From NCBI GenBank assembly GCA_015207365.1, contig JADEXA010000041.1, positions 1-64,000 on the forward strand: 64,000 nucleotides of DNA. The letters are read 5' to 3'. Made by a program: the position numbers and the translations under genes. This document shows positions 27,326 to 36,377 of the stretch, piece by piece. The DNA is from Vacuolonema iberomarrocanum LEGE 07170 (lineage in GTDB: Bacteria > Cyanobacteriota > Cyanobacteriia > Elainellales > Elainellaceae). Under the pieces are notes generated by a model, which saw only the letters and a list, made by a program, of their open reading frames with translations, made no database searches and had not been told where the DNA came from. The first letter of the stretch is position 1; every line of letters starts with the position of its first letter.

Positions 27326-27829
27326 ATGCCGCATCCGCCTCATCCGGATACTGTCTTTCAGGCGGTGTCCTGTGCCATCCTCACCGTGAGCGACACCCGC
27401 ACCCCCGAAACCGACACGAGCGGTCAACATATTGCCCAGGCACTGGAAACCTTAGGGCATCGGGTGCGGGACTATCGGGTGCTCAAAGATGAGCCAGAGG
27501 CGATCGCCCATCATGTTCAAACGCTATGCCAGCAGCCGGAACTCGATGCCATCCTCATCAATGGTGGCACCGGAATTGCCCCCCGCGATACCACCTACGA
27601 TGCCATCGAGCGGTTGCTAGAAAAAACGCTGCCAGGGTTTGGTGAGCTGTTTCGTTGGTTGAGCTTTCAGCAAATTGGCTCCCGGGCGATCGCCTCCCGC
27701 GCTACCGCAGGCGTTCGTCAAAACACGCTAATTTTCTCCCTCCCCGGTTCGACCAAAGCTGTCGAACTAGCGCTCGAAACCCTTATCCTCCCGGAATTAC
27801 AACACCTGGTGAAGCAAATCAAAGGATGA
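27326..27829 (+). CDS. moaB: Molybdenum cofactor biosynthesis protein B
   Basis: A MoCF-fold protein of the MoaB/MogA group, which adenylates molybdopterin before molybdate insertion by MoeA. Motifs are AILTVSDTRTPETDTSG, DAILINGGTGIAPRDTTYDA and the late LIFSLPGSTKAVELAL. The ATG at 27326 gives 167 residues, the family size; the frame stays open upstream inside psb28. It ends just before a convergent gene, and AAAGGAT/ATCCTTT repeats across the two ends may form a shared terminator. Confidence 0.93.
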   Translation: MPHPPHPDTVFQAVSCAILTVSDTRTPETDTSGQHIAQALETLGHRVRDYRVLKDEPEAIAHHVQTLCQQPELDAILINGGTGIAPRDTTYDAIERLLEKTLPGFGELFRWLSFQQIGSRAIASRATAGVRQNTLIFSLPGSTKAVELALETLILPELQHLVKQIKG

Positions 27830-27849
27830 GTGTTCTAGCTAGCTTGCAA

Positions 27850-28899
27850 CTATCCTTTCAAGCCCATTACGGTCATGAACTGGTTCATTTGGTTCGCCTT
27901 GGCTAGATCTTGCTGCTCCATGAAGCGCGATCGCGCTTCGACCATCTTGGCCTCAGCTTGATCCCGCTTACCTTGGGCAACCGCCGCAACGCTGTATTTC
28001 AAGTAAGCCTCTAGATCATCAGGATCTTGCGTCAGAATCGCCTCAGCAGTCTGCATGGCGTCTTGCTTCTCTGTTGTCGTGCCCAGAAATGCTAAACGCA
28101 GTAGCTCCTTGTAATCCTTGGGCGCAAACTGGATACCCGCATCTGATGGCTGTGTGTCGCGAACTCCAAGAAATGTGGAAATCTCGTTTACAATCTTTTG
28201 CTTTGGCGCGATGCCAGAGCTGTAGTAGTTCATCAGCGGAATCAACTGTCCCGATTCCATCATCAAGACCACCCGACAGGCCTCTTTACTATGCTGAAGC
28301 TGTGCCGCCACAAGCTGTTTTAGCGGATATTGCTCTTGCCGCTTGCGTCCAAAAATATGGCTCCGCGTGATGGTTAGCTGCCCTAGGGTTTTGTCAAAGG
28401 TAAATAGTCCCGATTGGATGAACAGAACCATCACACTGCCAAACAGACCAAAGAAGATAAAGATGATGATGCCAATCAGATAGCTGTTTTGTTGGATCTC
28501 CAGCGAAGCTTGAGTGGGGGTTTGAATGAAGGCATTGATCGCATCTGCCTGCCGTCTCCGCTGTCCCAAGCCCGACGTATAGGCTCGGGTCAAGGGAATT
28601 TCACCCTCACGAGTTTGCATAACAACGCGATACGTCACATCGCCATCGCTATCCCGCGTTCGATCCACTTCCGCACCTTGGAGACTGTCGCTAGCAAAGG
28701 TGCGTTGGCGATCGCCAAACATATTCGAATGGGTGAGTTCGCATTGCGTGGTGGTGCGATCGCAGCGCAAGGTCGTGCTGCCAAACAAGGCGGCTCCCAG
28801 CACCACCCCTATCACCGTTGCAATTCCACCGAATACCCAAGGCCAGTAGGGCTTATGCTGTATGGTCAATCTCCGGTGAGTTTGTTCGGTGACGCGCAT
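27850..28899 (-). CDS. Membrane protein with two spans and a TPR-like C-terminus
   Basis: I do not recognise a named family. Residues 19-40 (PWVFGGIATVIGVVLGAALFG) and about 139-162 (LIGIIIFIFFGLFGSVMVLF) are membrane spans. The segment between them (about 41-138) is a beta-rich, possibly lumenal or periplasmic domain; the segment after the second span has an ITRSHIFGRKRQEQYPL stretch resembling a PH-like or DUF-type beta domain. The C-terminus (about 255-349) is helical with an AEAILTQDPDDLEAYLKY unit like one TPR. It converges on moaB and stands alone on its strand. Confidence 0.75.
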   Translation of the reverse strand: MRVTEQTHRRLTIQHKPYWPWVFGGIATVIGVVLGAALFGSTTLRCDRTTTQCELTHSNMFGDRQRTFASDSLQGAEVDRTRDSDGDVTYRVVMQTREGEIPLTRAYTSGLGQRRRQADAINAFIQTPTQASLEIQQNSYLIGIIIFIFFGLFGSVMVLFIQSGLFTFDKTLGQLTITRSHIFGRKRQEQYPLKQLVAAQLQHSKEACRVVLMMESGQLIPLMNYYSSGIAPKQKIVNEISTFLGVRDTQPSDAGIQFAPKDYKELLRLAFLGTTTEKQDAMQTAEAILTQDPDDLEAYLKYSVAAVAQGKRDQAEAKMVEARSRFMEQQDLAKANQMNQFMTVMGLKG

Positions 28900-29076
28900 A
28901 GTCGTTGGAATGTGAAATATCTACAAAGCGGCATCTAACCGCCATTACTTTGTAGATTTCCCTAGCGCATAGAAAAATTCAGCAAAAACAGCGAACTCTT
29001 TACCAAAAAAAGAAATAGCTCAATAGCTGTTTTAGAGCAGCGGATTACATACAGTCTCTATACCTGTTTTGATCCT

Positions 29077-29880
29077 CTAAATACTTGCGACCGACCCTCC
29101 ATCGACACGTAAGTTTGTGCCAACAATGAATGAGGCAGCTTCAGAGGCCAGAAACACGGCAGCAGAAGCAACTTCAGAAGCATTTCCACTGCGCCTTAGT
29201 TCAATATGGGGACGATTTTCTTTTAAGAAGTAGACCTCAGCTTCTTGAGTGCCGAGACGCTTCTCTTGAGCAATCTGCTCCAGCATCGCCTCTACCATAG
29301 GTGTCTTGATAAAAGCGGGTGAGAGGCTGTTGACCAAAATGCCTTGCTGCCCATACTGCTTTGAAAGACTTTTGGTTAGGTTCAACAGAGCCGCTTTTGT
29401 CGCGCTGTAGTGAGGCATTACTGCATCTGGCTGCAGACCACTTTCCGAAGAAATATTAATGATTCGCCCCCATTTTTGTCGAGTCATATAAGGCAAAATT
29501 GCCCGAGTGAGCCTCACTAAAGCAAAGAGGTTGAGATTAAAGACTTGAAGCCATTCGTCATCTGTCAAATCTTCAAAAGGTAGAAAACGCCCCAAGATAC
29601 CAGCATTGTTGACCAAGACATGAATCGTGCCAAATCGACGGATCGTTTCAGAAACAACTTGATCGATGGCTTGGGGCTGGGTTAGGTCCGTAGCAATTAC
29701 TAACACCTCTGAAGCCCCTTGCTGTTGCGCGTATTTAGCGACTTGCTCTAATTCGGCTTGGGTTCGGGCTACCAGGACGATTTTGCTTCCTTCTTGGCTA
29801 AAAGCCATCGCAATTGCCACCCCAATACCTTTGCTAGCACCCGTCACGAGCACAACCTTATCTTTTAATCCAAGATCCAT
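29077..29880 (-). CDS. Short-chain dehydrogenase/reductase
   Basis: A classical SDR with the cofactor motif VTGASKGIG, NNAG, the active-site Ser in NISSESG, and YSATK (catalytic Tyr and Lys). The basic/acidic pattern after the first strand (VARTQ) hints at NADP preference, which is inference. 267 residues, soluble. The start at 29880 is preceded by GAGGAGG. The gene is divergent from the Lrp/AsnC regulator at 30087, which suggests that the regulator controls it. The substrate is unknown; the PHIELRRSGNASE stretch is typical of glucose/ribitol-type SDRs. Confidence 0.88.
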   Translation of the reverse strand: MDLGLKDKVVLVTGASKGIGVAIAMAFSQEGSKIVLVARTQAELEQVAKYAQQQGASEVLVIATDLTQPQAIDQVVSETIRRFGTIHVLVNNAGILGRFLPFEDLTDDEWLQVFNLNLFALVRLTRAILPYMTRQKWGRIINISSESGLQPDAVMPHYSATKAALLNLTKSLSKQYGQQGILVNSLSPAFIKTPMVEAMLEQIAQEKRLGTQEAEVYFLKENRPHIELRRSGNASEVASAAVFLASEAASFIVGTNLRVDGGSVASI

Positions 29881-29974
29881 TGAGTTACCTCCTCAAGGCT
29901 CTCTGGTATTCCATTGCTTCTCTAGAGTAAGAGAGATGGGTTTGAAGATACAGACAAAAGATCAGGCATTTTAG

Positions 29975-30027
29975 CTTTTTCACTTTGCGAATCAAGAAAT
30001 TCAGGTCTTTTCACTTGGCAAAATCAA
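29975..30027. promoter_or_regulatory. Candidate operator: two direct repeats between SDR and lrp genes
   Basis: CTTTTTCACTTTGCGAATCAA (read in two parts: CTTTTTCACTT and GCGAATCAA, 29975-29995) recurs as TCTTTTCACTT and GGCAAAATCAA (30006-30027). The CACTT cores are 31 bp apart, about three helical turns, in the region between divergent genes. This is a plausible binding site for the neighbouring regulator, not a known consensus. Confidence 0.35.
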
Positions 30028-30086
30028 TACTTATGCAGTTTGTGGTTGACTGATTAAGATGGCACTCAGCAGCTTAGGAGGAAGAA

Positions 30087-30560
30087 ATGAGCAGGGTCAC
30101 TGCAGTAAATCTGGATGAGGTAGACTGGCGAATCTTAGCGATCCTACAGGCAGAAGCGCGGATCTCGTTCAAGGAGCTCGGGCATCGAATTGGATTAACG
30201 GGAACCGCGATCGCCGAGCGAGTCCGAAAGCTGGAGGATGAAGGGGTAATTGAAGGCTACAACGTCAATCTCAATCGGGAAAAGCTAGGATTTCCCGTTA
30301 TGGCATTCTTGAAACTGCGCGTAAATGCCGAGCACTGCAAGCATCTACGAGAACAATCGATTGCGTTGCCAGAAGTCATTGAAATGCATCGGGTCGTCGG
30401 GAGCGAGTACTATATCTTGAAAATCGTTCTGCCATCCATGCAGCACCTTGAAGCTGTATTAGAAAAATTCCTGCAATTCGGAGCAGTGGATGTTTCGATT
30501 GTTTTATCTACGACTGTGGACCGCAAACGTCTTCAAAAACAATCCTCGGAAACGCGATAA
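30087..30560 (+). CDS. Lrp/AsnC-family transcriptional regulator
   Basis: A feast/famine regulator: N-terminal helix-turn-helix (DEVDWRILAILQAEARISFKELGHRIGL, about residues 9-36, then TGTAIAERVRKLEDEGVIEGY) and a C-terminal RAM ligand-binding domain (about 68-150) with the HRVVGSEYYILKI stretch. These proteins form octamers or dimers of dimers and bind amino acids. 157 residues, usual length. AGGAGGAAG precedes the ATG. It is divergent from the SDR gene and converges on an amine oxidase gene, so amino-acid or amine response is plausible but inferred. Confidence 0.92.
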   Translation: MSRVTAVNLDEVDWRILAILQAEARISFKELGHRIGLTGTAIAERVRKLEDEGVIEGYNVNLNREKLGFPVMAFLKLRVNAEHCKHLREQSIALPEVIEMHRVVGSEYYILKIVLPSMQHLEAVLEKFLQFGAVDVSIVLSTTVDRKRLQKQSSETR

Positions 30561-30584
30561 AGCCTTTTAGGATAATTGGAGATA

Positions 30585-32129
30585 CTAAATCCGGGTGAGG
30601 ATTTGGCTGGCGACCTGCTCGGCAGACTCGACGGCTCCGTTGATGTAGCCCTGAGAGACGATCGAGCAATGTTCGCCTGCAAACCACAGATTACCCACAG
30701 GTTCGGCTTCGATGCCCCCAAAGCGGGTGGTTTGACCGGGACGGTAGCAGGCATAGGAGCCAAGGGCATAGGGCTCAGCCGCCCATACCGCTCGGCAGGA
30801 ACGCCCCCGTTGCACTTGCTGAATTCCAGGAAACAGCGAATCAAGATCGCCAAGGAGCCTCTTGGCTTGATCATCCGGGCGATCGCGGCCCAACTCCAGG
30901 CCCCCTTGCCCGCCCCGCAGGTTCGTAATCCACCCGCTGCGACCCGGCGCATACCGAGAACTTTCCCAGGTATTTTGCAACGCCAAATCTGTGTAAACGC
31001 TCATGGTGGAATGATAGCGATTACGCCACAGGCGATCGCGCATCGGTACCACTAGCTTGGAGCAAGTGCCATAACCAAGCTGGGCGATCGCCTCTCGCTT
31101 CAAGGGTGGCAGATCCACCTTCAAGGTCACATTTCGCAACACAGAGAAGGGCATAGCGAGAATGACGCCGTCGTAGGTGCGCTCCTGGCTCGTGCTGCCT
31201 TGGCGTAGGCTTACCTGGTAGGTGCGATCGCCCGTTTCGCGAATGGACTCTAGCTGGGTTTCCAACCGAATGGGAGTCTGAACCCGTCGTGCCAGCGTTT
31301 TCACAATTTGCTCATTGCCACCCACGATATGCCAGCGTTCATCACTTTCACCATAGGTACTCCAGAGCCCCGGTTCGCGCCCAATCAAAAACAGCATGTT
31401 TAGGCAAGTTTGCTCATGGCTGTCGAGGCCATATTCGGTGATGTAAGCAACCCGAACCAAGGACTTGAGTTTCGGGTCGAGATCAACCGTTTCCAGGTAG
31501 TCTTCCAGAGAAAGGCGATCGAGGGCAGTAGCCAGGGGAGAGTGGGTGCGATAGGTCGGTTGACGACCGCCCAACGCCGCCACATCTTGCTGAATCTTTT
31601 TGGCCAGAGGCGTAAATGCCTCTACCACCCAGTCATGGGACAGGCGCTCTCCACCAAAATAAAAAACCTCGGGCGTCAGATCCTGATCTGCTGAACATAG
31701 GTCGGCAATCGGCAAGCCCAATTCCTTCACCAACGACTGAATAGCCTGATGGCAGGTATCGATGAATTCTCCACCCAACTCGACAGGGTTGGGGCATCCG
31801 GCCTGATTGGCCAGACTTCGCAAGCGACCGCCCATGCGGGGAGCTGCATCGACAATATCTACCGGAATCCCCGCCTGCTGCAATCGATAGGCGATGGTCA
31901 ACCCTGCAACCCCAGCCCCCACAATCAAAAAGCGGGGCGGATTGCCCGCAAACAGAGGACGGACTCCCAGGGACGAAGCCCCAACCGTTCCTGCGGCTAT
32001 GGCACTGCGCTGGAGAAACTGCCGCCGCGAAAGCCTAGCGGGCGATCGCTCGTGACGCTCTTGCTCTGGCGTCTGCGTAATTTTGGAATAAATCTGACGT
32101 AACCGTTGAAAACCAATACTTCTCGGCAT
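30585..32129 (-). CDS. Tat-exported flavin amine oxidase (L-amino-acid oxidase-like)
   Basis: An FAD-dependent amine oxidase. A twin-arginine signal SRRQFLQ (residues 34-40) and a short hydrophobic stretch indicate export to the periplasm or lumen. The FAD-binding motif LIVGAGVAGLTIAYRL and the RMGGRLRS block follow; the C-terminal FAD contact GNLWFAGEHCS is present, as is a late YINGAVESAEQVA. The 514-residue size and Tat signal resemble cyanobacterial L-arginine/basic L-amino-acid oxidases (AoxA, Slr0782-like), from memory; the true substrate is uncertain. It converges on the Lrp gene with a 24-nt gap. Confidence 0.87.
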   Translation of the reverse strand: MPRSIGFQRLRQIYSKITQTPEQERHERSPARLSRRQFLQRSAIAAGTVGASSLGVRPLFAGNPPRFLIVGAGVAGLTIAYRLQQAGIPVDIVDAAPRMGGRLRSLANQAGCPNPVELGGEFIDTCHQAIQSLVKELGLPIADLCSADQDLTPEVFYFGGERLSHDWVVEAFTPLAKKIQQDVAALGGRQPTYRTHSPLATALDRLSLEDYLETVDLDPKLKSLVRVAYITEYGLDSHEQTCLNMLFLIGREPGLWSTYGESDERWHIVGGNEQIVKTLARRVQTPIRLETQLESIRETGDRTYQVSLRQGSTSQERTYDGVILAMPFSVLRNVTLKVDLPPLKREAIAQLGYGTCSKLVVPMRDRLWRNRYHSTMSVYTDLALQNTWESSRYAPGRSGWITNLRGGQGGLELGRDRPDDQAKRLLGDLDSLFPGIQQVQRGRSCRAVWAAEPYALGSYACYRPGQTTRFGGIEAEPVGNLWFAGEHCSIVSQGYINGAVESAEQVASQILTRI

Positions 32130-32281
32130 AAATCACACATCAGTGGATTGACGCCGTCGCGCTCACCGCTGTCCTCAACGGCAGCATCGTCTAGCAACCT
32201 TGACGACTGTAAGCGCCTGTCACAGACACGCCAATCCCACGAAAATAGGTTGTCTTAAGGATCCTACCGCTCAGGATACTG

Positions 32282-34087
32282 TTAGTTTGAAGAATTAACC
32301 GTATCTGGAGATGCGGATGAACCGTTGAAGTATGCCTCTAGTACCTGACGCACCATCGGTGCCGCCACCGCACCGCCACCGCCGCCAGAGTTTTCGGCAA
32401 ACGCCACAACGACAATCTCTGGATTGTCCAGCGGCGCATAGGCACCGAACCAGGCATGGGAAAGCCGAGGCGGATCTTCAGCGGTTCCTGTTTTTCCGGC
32501 AAAGGGAGGAAGTGTGGGGACGTTGAGCGATCGCGCTGTTCCACTGGTAATCACTTGCCGCAGACCCTGCTGCAAAATCCGAACGGTCTCTGGCGACATA
32601 TCAAGCGACTCCCGCCATTCCCGCGCCTCTTCGTTATCGCGCAACAAATGCGGCTGCACGAGATCGCCGCCATTGGCAGGCACCGCAAACATCACCGCGA
32701 CCTGGAGGGGAGAGCTTTGCAAATAGCCCTGCCCAATGGACATATTGATACTGTCGCCAATAAACCAGCCTTCGCCAATGTTCTCTTGCTTCCACTCCTC
32801 GTCGGGAACCAGCCCTGGGGCTTCCTCATCTGTAATCTCGATACCCGTTTTCCGACCAAAGCCGTAGCGCCGCGTCCAATCGATCAACGCTTCGCCCCCC
32901 ATCCGCATTGCCGTTTGGTAGAAGAAGGTATCACTACTCATTGCCATGGCTCCCCGAAAGTCCAAGGGACCAAATCCTGCCCGGTTCCAATCCCAAAACT
33001 GAATGCCGCCCACCTGCACAAAGGGATAGGTGGGCAAGACAGCACTGGTGGAATAGGATCCCGATTCGATCGCCGCTGTCGTGGTCACGATCTTGAACGT
33101 ACTGGCGGGCGGGAAGCCCTGCAGGGCACGGTTCACGAATGGAAAATCCTTACCCTGAATCTCCTGCCACTGTTCGTCCGTAATCCGCCCTGAAAAAATA
33201 TTGGGATCAAAGGTTGGGCGGCTCACCATCGCCAACACCCCACCGTTTCGAGGGTCAATCGCCACGATCGCCCCCTTCGTATCGCCCAAAGCAGCCTCAG
33301 CCGCCCGTTGCACATCCAGATCCAGCGTCAGAGTCACCGTTTCGCCCGATCGCGCCGACTTTTCGCCCAAAACCTGTAGCACGCGTCCAGCACCATCCAC
33401 CTCGACCTGCTGACCGCCCCACTCACCGCGCAGGATAGGCTCGAAGGCGGATTCAACCCCCATCTGCCCAACAATATCGCCTAGGCGATAGCCCTCGCCT
33501 TCCAGCGCATCCAGCGAGGTTTCATCCACCTCTCCGGTGTAGCCCAAAACATGGGCGGCCAGGTCACCATTGGGGTAGTAACGCACCGCTTCCCCTTCCA
33601 CCTGCACGCCATTTAGGCTCTGATTCATTTCCGACAGGGCGGTAACTTGCGCTGGGCTAATGCCCCGTGCCACCCGTACCAGGCTGGGGGAATAGTACCC
33701 TTGCTGCTCTAATCGGGAGCGAATGAAATCTTCCTCTACCTCCAGAACATTGGCCAGCCGTCGAATGATCGGCTGCCACTCTTCTTCTGAGTTCGCAATC
33801 GGCCATAGGAAAACAGCGAAGGATAGGCGGCTCCCCGCAATGGTTCTACCCCTGCGATCGAGGATGCGCCCCCGCTCAGGTTGGCGCGGAATCAGACGAA
33901 TGCGGTTGTTGTCTGCTAGCTGCCGATTGTTGATCCCCTGGGCCAACTGCAAATACGCTAACCGACTACCGATTCCCCCCAACAAACTCAGCGTAATCAG
34001 CACCATCACCACAACCGACTGATAGCGCTGACCAACGGTGCGGGAACTATCTCTCTTGCCACTGGAAGACGGTTGGGTCAGCGTCAT
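32282..34087 (-). CDS. mrdA: Penicillin-binding protein 2 (class B transpeptidase)
   Basis: PBP2 cross-links peptidoglycan in the elongasome with RodA. One N-terminal membrane span (about residues 26-45) is followed by the dimerisation domain (NNRIRLIPRQPERGRI block) and the transpeptidase with active-site Ser329 in STFK, an SSD triad in AMSSDTFFYQ (common in PBP2), and K532-T-G. The 601-residue length and the RGRILDRRGR motif assign it to the PBP2 subgroup rather than FtsI. No rodA or mre genes are adjacent. It has a Ser/Asn-rich C-terminal tail and Gly-rich loop (NSGGGGGAVAAP). Confidence 0.93.
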   Translation of the reverse strand: MTLTQPSSSGKRDSSRTVGQRYQSVVVMVLITLSLLGGIGSRLAYLQLAQGINNRQLADNNRIRLIPRQPERGRILDRRGRTIAGSRLSFAVFLWPIANSEEEWQPIIRRLANVLEVEEDFIRSRLEQQGYYSPSLVRVARGISPAQVTALSEMNQSLNGVQVEGEAVRYYPNGDLAAHVLGYTGEVDETSLDALEGEGYRLGDIVGQMGVESAFEPILRGEWGGQQVEVDGAGRVLQVLGEKSARSGETVTLTLDLDVQRAAEAALGDTKGAIVAIDPRNGGVLAMVSRPTFDPNIFSGRITDEQWQEIQGKDFPFVNRALQGFPPASTFKIVTTTAAIESGSYSTSAVLPTYPFVQVGGIQFWDWNRAGFGPLDFRGAMAMSSDTFFYQTAMRMGGEALIDWTRRYGFGRKTGIEITDEEAPGLVPDEEWKQENIGEGWFIGDSINMSIGQGYLQSSPLQVAVMFAVPANGGDLVQPHLLRDNEEAREWRESLDMSPETVRILQQGLRQVITSGTARSLNVPTLPPFAGKTGTAEDPPRLSHAWFGAYAPLDNPEIVVVAFAENSGGGGGAVAAPMVRQVLEAYFNGSSASPDTVNSSN

Positions 34088-34729
34088 ATGCGCAAATATC
34101 CTTGAGAACAGCTAACGAGAGTCGAAATGATGGCTGGGCTAATCACCAGCCGGGTCAATAACGAGAGAAATTGAGAGCCAAATGCTATCAGCCGAGTCGA
34201 AGATGGCGATCGCTCATACCGAAGCAATCCCATTATTGCATCGGATTTTGTCATTGGATGGCATCTACCCGGAATGGCATCTACCCGTTCCTTCAAGTAT
34301 TTTCTAAGGGTCGTTCTTTCAGTCCGGTCATACAGGAAAAAATTGAACCATTCTCCATTCATAGTCGTGGGCTAATATCAAACGAACTCAGGGCAACATC
34401 AATCAGAGTCAAGCCTTTCTCAGTATTTCTCCTGACACCTTAACCAGAGAATTTGTTCAGAATTTGTCTGAACAGTCGGCATATCCATCAACACCTCACT
34501 TGTACCTCTAGCCATTGGGTAAAGCGCATGCTCAGAGAACGCCAATACCTCCAAGGCAGTTGCTCAGCACCAAATTCAATTTGAAGAATAACAAAGCTTA
34601 TGGTTATGCTAAAGAACTAAAGTTTTATGGTATCGCTCGTAACCGTTGATTGTTCCCAACTAGCCAACTATAAGAATAATTTGCACCCAGCCTTGCACCT
34701 GCCCTGTACCTCATGGAGATCAGCGATTC
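34088..34729. other. Divergent intergenic region PBP2-potA
   Basis: A 92-codon frame directly upstream of PBP2 on the minus strand (34084-34362) overlaps its start by 4 nt but shows no family likeness; I do not call it. The region should contain promoters of both genes. Nothing else is seen. Confidence 0.4.
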
Positions 34730-35875
34730 ATGGCTCAGACCCTCACCCACGACGACCCTTCATTTGTTCAGACAGAAACGCACTATGATGTAGAACTTCA
34801 TGAGGTGGTTAAGGTTTTCAATGGAGAACCAGCCGTTCGAGGAATCAGTCTAAAAATTCGGCAGGGCGAGTTCTTTAGTATCCTCGGGCCTTCGGGTTGT
34901 GGAAAAACCACAACGCTGCGGCTGATTGCGGGCTTTGACGAACCAACATCTGGCAATGTTTTGATTCGGGGGCAGGCGATGGATACGGTGCCGCCCTATC
35001 GTCGCCCGGTCAATACGGTCTTCCAAAGCTATGCCCTATTCAGCCACATGACGGTACGGGACAATGTCGCGTTTGGGCTACGCATCCGTCGGTGCAGCAA
35101 AGCGGAGACGCAAAATCGCGTTGCAGAGGTCTTGCAGCTCGTGAAGATGGAAGAGTTTGCCCGCCGCTATCCCAATCAGTTGTCGGGGGGGCAACAGCAG
35201 CGGGTCGCCCTGGCACGGGCGCTGGTTAATCGTCCGGCGGTGGTGTTGCTGGATGAACCGTTGGGAGCCCTAGACCTGAAACTGCGAAAAGAGATGCAGG
35301 TCGAGCTTTCGACCCTTCAGCGAGAACTGGGGGTAACCTTTGTGATGGTGACCCACGACCAGGAAGAAGCCCTCAGCTTATCCAATCGAATTGCGGTCAT
35401 GAACAATGGGCGGGTCGAACAAATTGGCACGCCAAACGAAATTTACGAACATCCCAGAACGCCGTTTGTTGCGGATTTTATTGGGGATACAAATCTCTTA
35501 CAGGGCTGTGTGGAGACAGCGGAGGGTTCAACCCTGCAGATATTGACCGATAGCGGAATGCGCGTTTCGGTTCCGCCAACAGAGGGCTGGGATGGGGCGA
35601 TTGGTCGTGCCCTGGTGTTGAGTATCCGGCCTGAGAAAGTGCATATCGGGGCGCAAAAAATGAGTACTGACGAAAACTGCTACGAGGGACGCGTCAGTAC
35701 CATTATGTATTTGGGAACCCATGTGCAGTACGTGGTGGATCTAATGTCGGGCGATCGCATTACGGTTCTCGAGCCCAACCGTCAAGGACATCTGTTTGCA
35801 CCCAATGATACGGTGTGCGTTTCCTGGAAAACGCAAGACTGCTTGGCTTTGGCAAATGAGACAGCAGATGAATGA
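34730..35875 (+). CDS. potA: Spermidine/putrescine ABC transporter ATP-binding protein
   Basis: PotA powers polyamine import. The ATPase domain has Walker A GPSGCGKTT (residues 53-61), Q-loop in VFQSYALFSHM, signature LSGGQQQRVALARAL, Walker B VVLLDEPLGALD and the H-loop MVTHDQEEA; a C-terminal TOBE domain follows (about 300-375). 381 residues, usual for the PotA/CysA/MalK group. The ATG at 34730 lies shortly after GGAG. Downstream are potD, potB and potC, although 500 bp separate potA from potD. PotA-type rather than MalK is supported by those neighbours. Confidence 0.93.
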   Translation: MAQTLTHDDPSFVQTETHYDVELHEVVKVFNGEPAVRGISLKIRQGEFFSILGPSGCGKTTTLRLIAGFDEPTSGNVLIRGQAMDTVPPYRRPVNTVFQSYALFSHMTVRDNVAFGLRIRRCSKAETQNRVAEVLQLVKMEEFARRYPNQLSGGQQQRVALARALVNRPAVVLLDEPLGALDLKLRKEMQVELSTLQRELGVTFVMVTHDQEEALSLSNRIAVMNNGRVEQIGTPNEIYEHPRTPFVADFIGDTNLLQGCVETAEGSTLQILTDSGMRVSVPPTEGWDGAIGRALVLSIRPEKVHIGAQKMSTDENCYEGRVSTIMYLGTHVQYVVDLMSGDRITVLEPNRQGHLFAPNDTVCVSWKTQDCLALANETADE

Positions 35876-36377
35876 AATCGACAAATAGCTCAGGTTGTTC
35901 ACAATGTACGGATTCATCTTTGCTTCTAATCATTCACTGTAAACTAGGTAGCCGCTGAGTATTCGTTCGACATCCGTCATCAATCTCTAGGCCACGGCTA
36001 ACCTCCATTAGGGCCTTTTACTAATCTCAATTGCTCTCAAGTCAGGGTATCAAAGTCGCGACGAGCCATCAGCCATTCAACAGCTGCATCATGAACATCA
36101 ACAAACTGACAACTGGAGAGTAATTCTGGCATAAAACACCATGATTTATAACCGATTTGTGCAAAGCCGAATGCAATTTTGTCTGCTTACCATAGTGTAG
36201 CCATAGCAAAGGGCATCTCAGCATTTGCCTCTGTCAGACCGCGTTCGTCACCTGCTTGATGATTTTCCCTGAACAGGGGATGCTAGTTTCCAACTCATAC
36301 ACCTGGCTTTCGCTTTGATGGTTTTGATTTACTTCATCTGCTCAACCCCATACCCAAAGAAATTAGGAGTGTAGCTA
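35876..36377. other. Intergenic region potA-potD
   Basis: About 0.5 kb. A 31-codon minus-strand frame at 36037-36132 (starts MPELLSSCQFVDVHDAAVEW) has codon use like a real gene and might be the remnant of a longer one, but it is too short to call. potD may have its own promoter here; the spacer is much longer than usual within pot operons. Confidence 0.35.

Noticed and set aside
34084..34362. 92-codon frame overlapping the PBP2 start
   Set aside because: No similarity to RodA, MreD or other elongasome proteins and no membrane pattern expected there.
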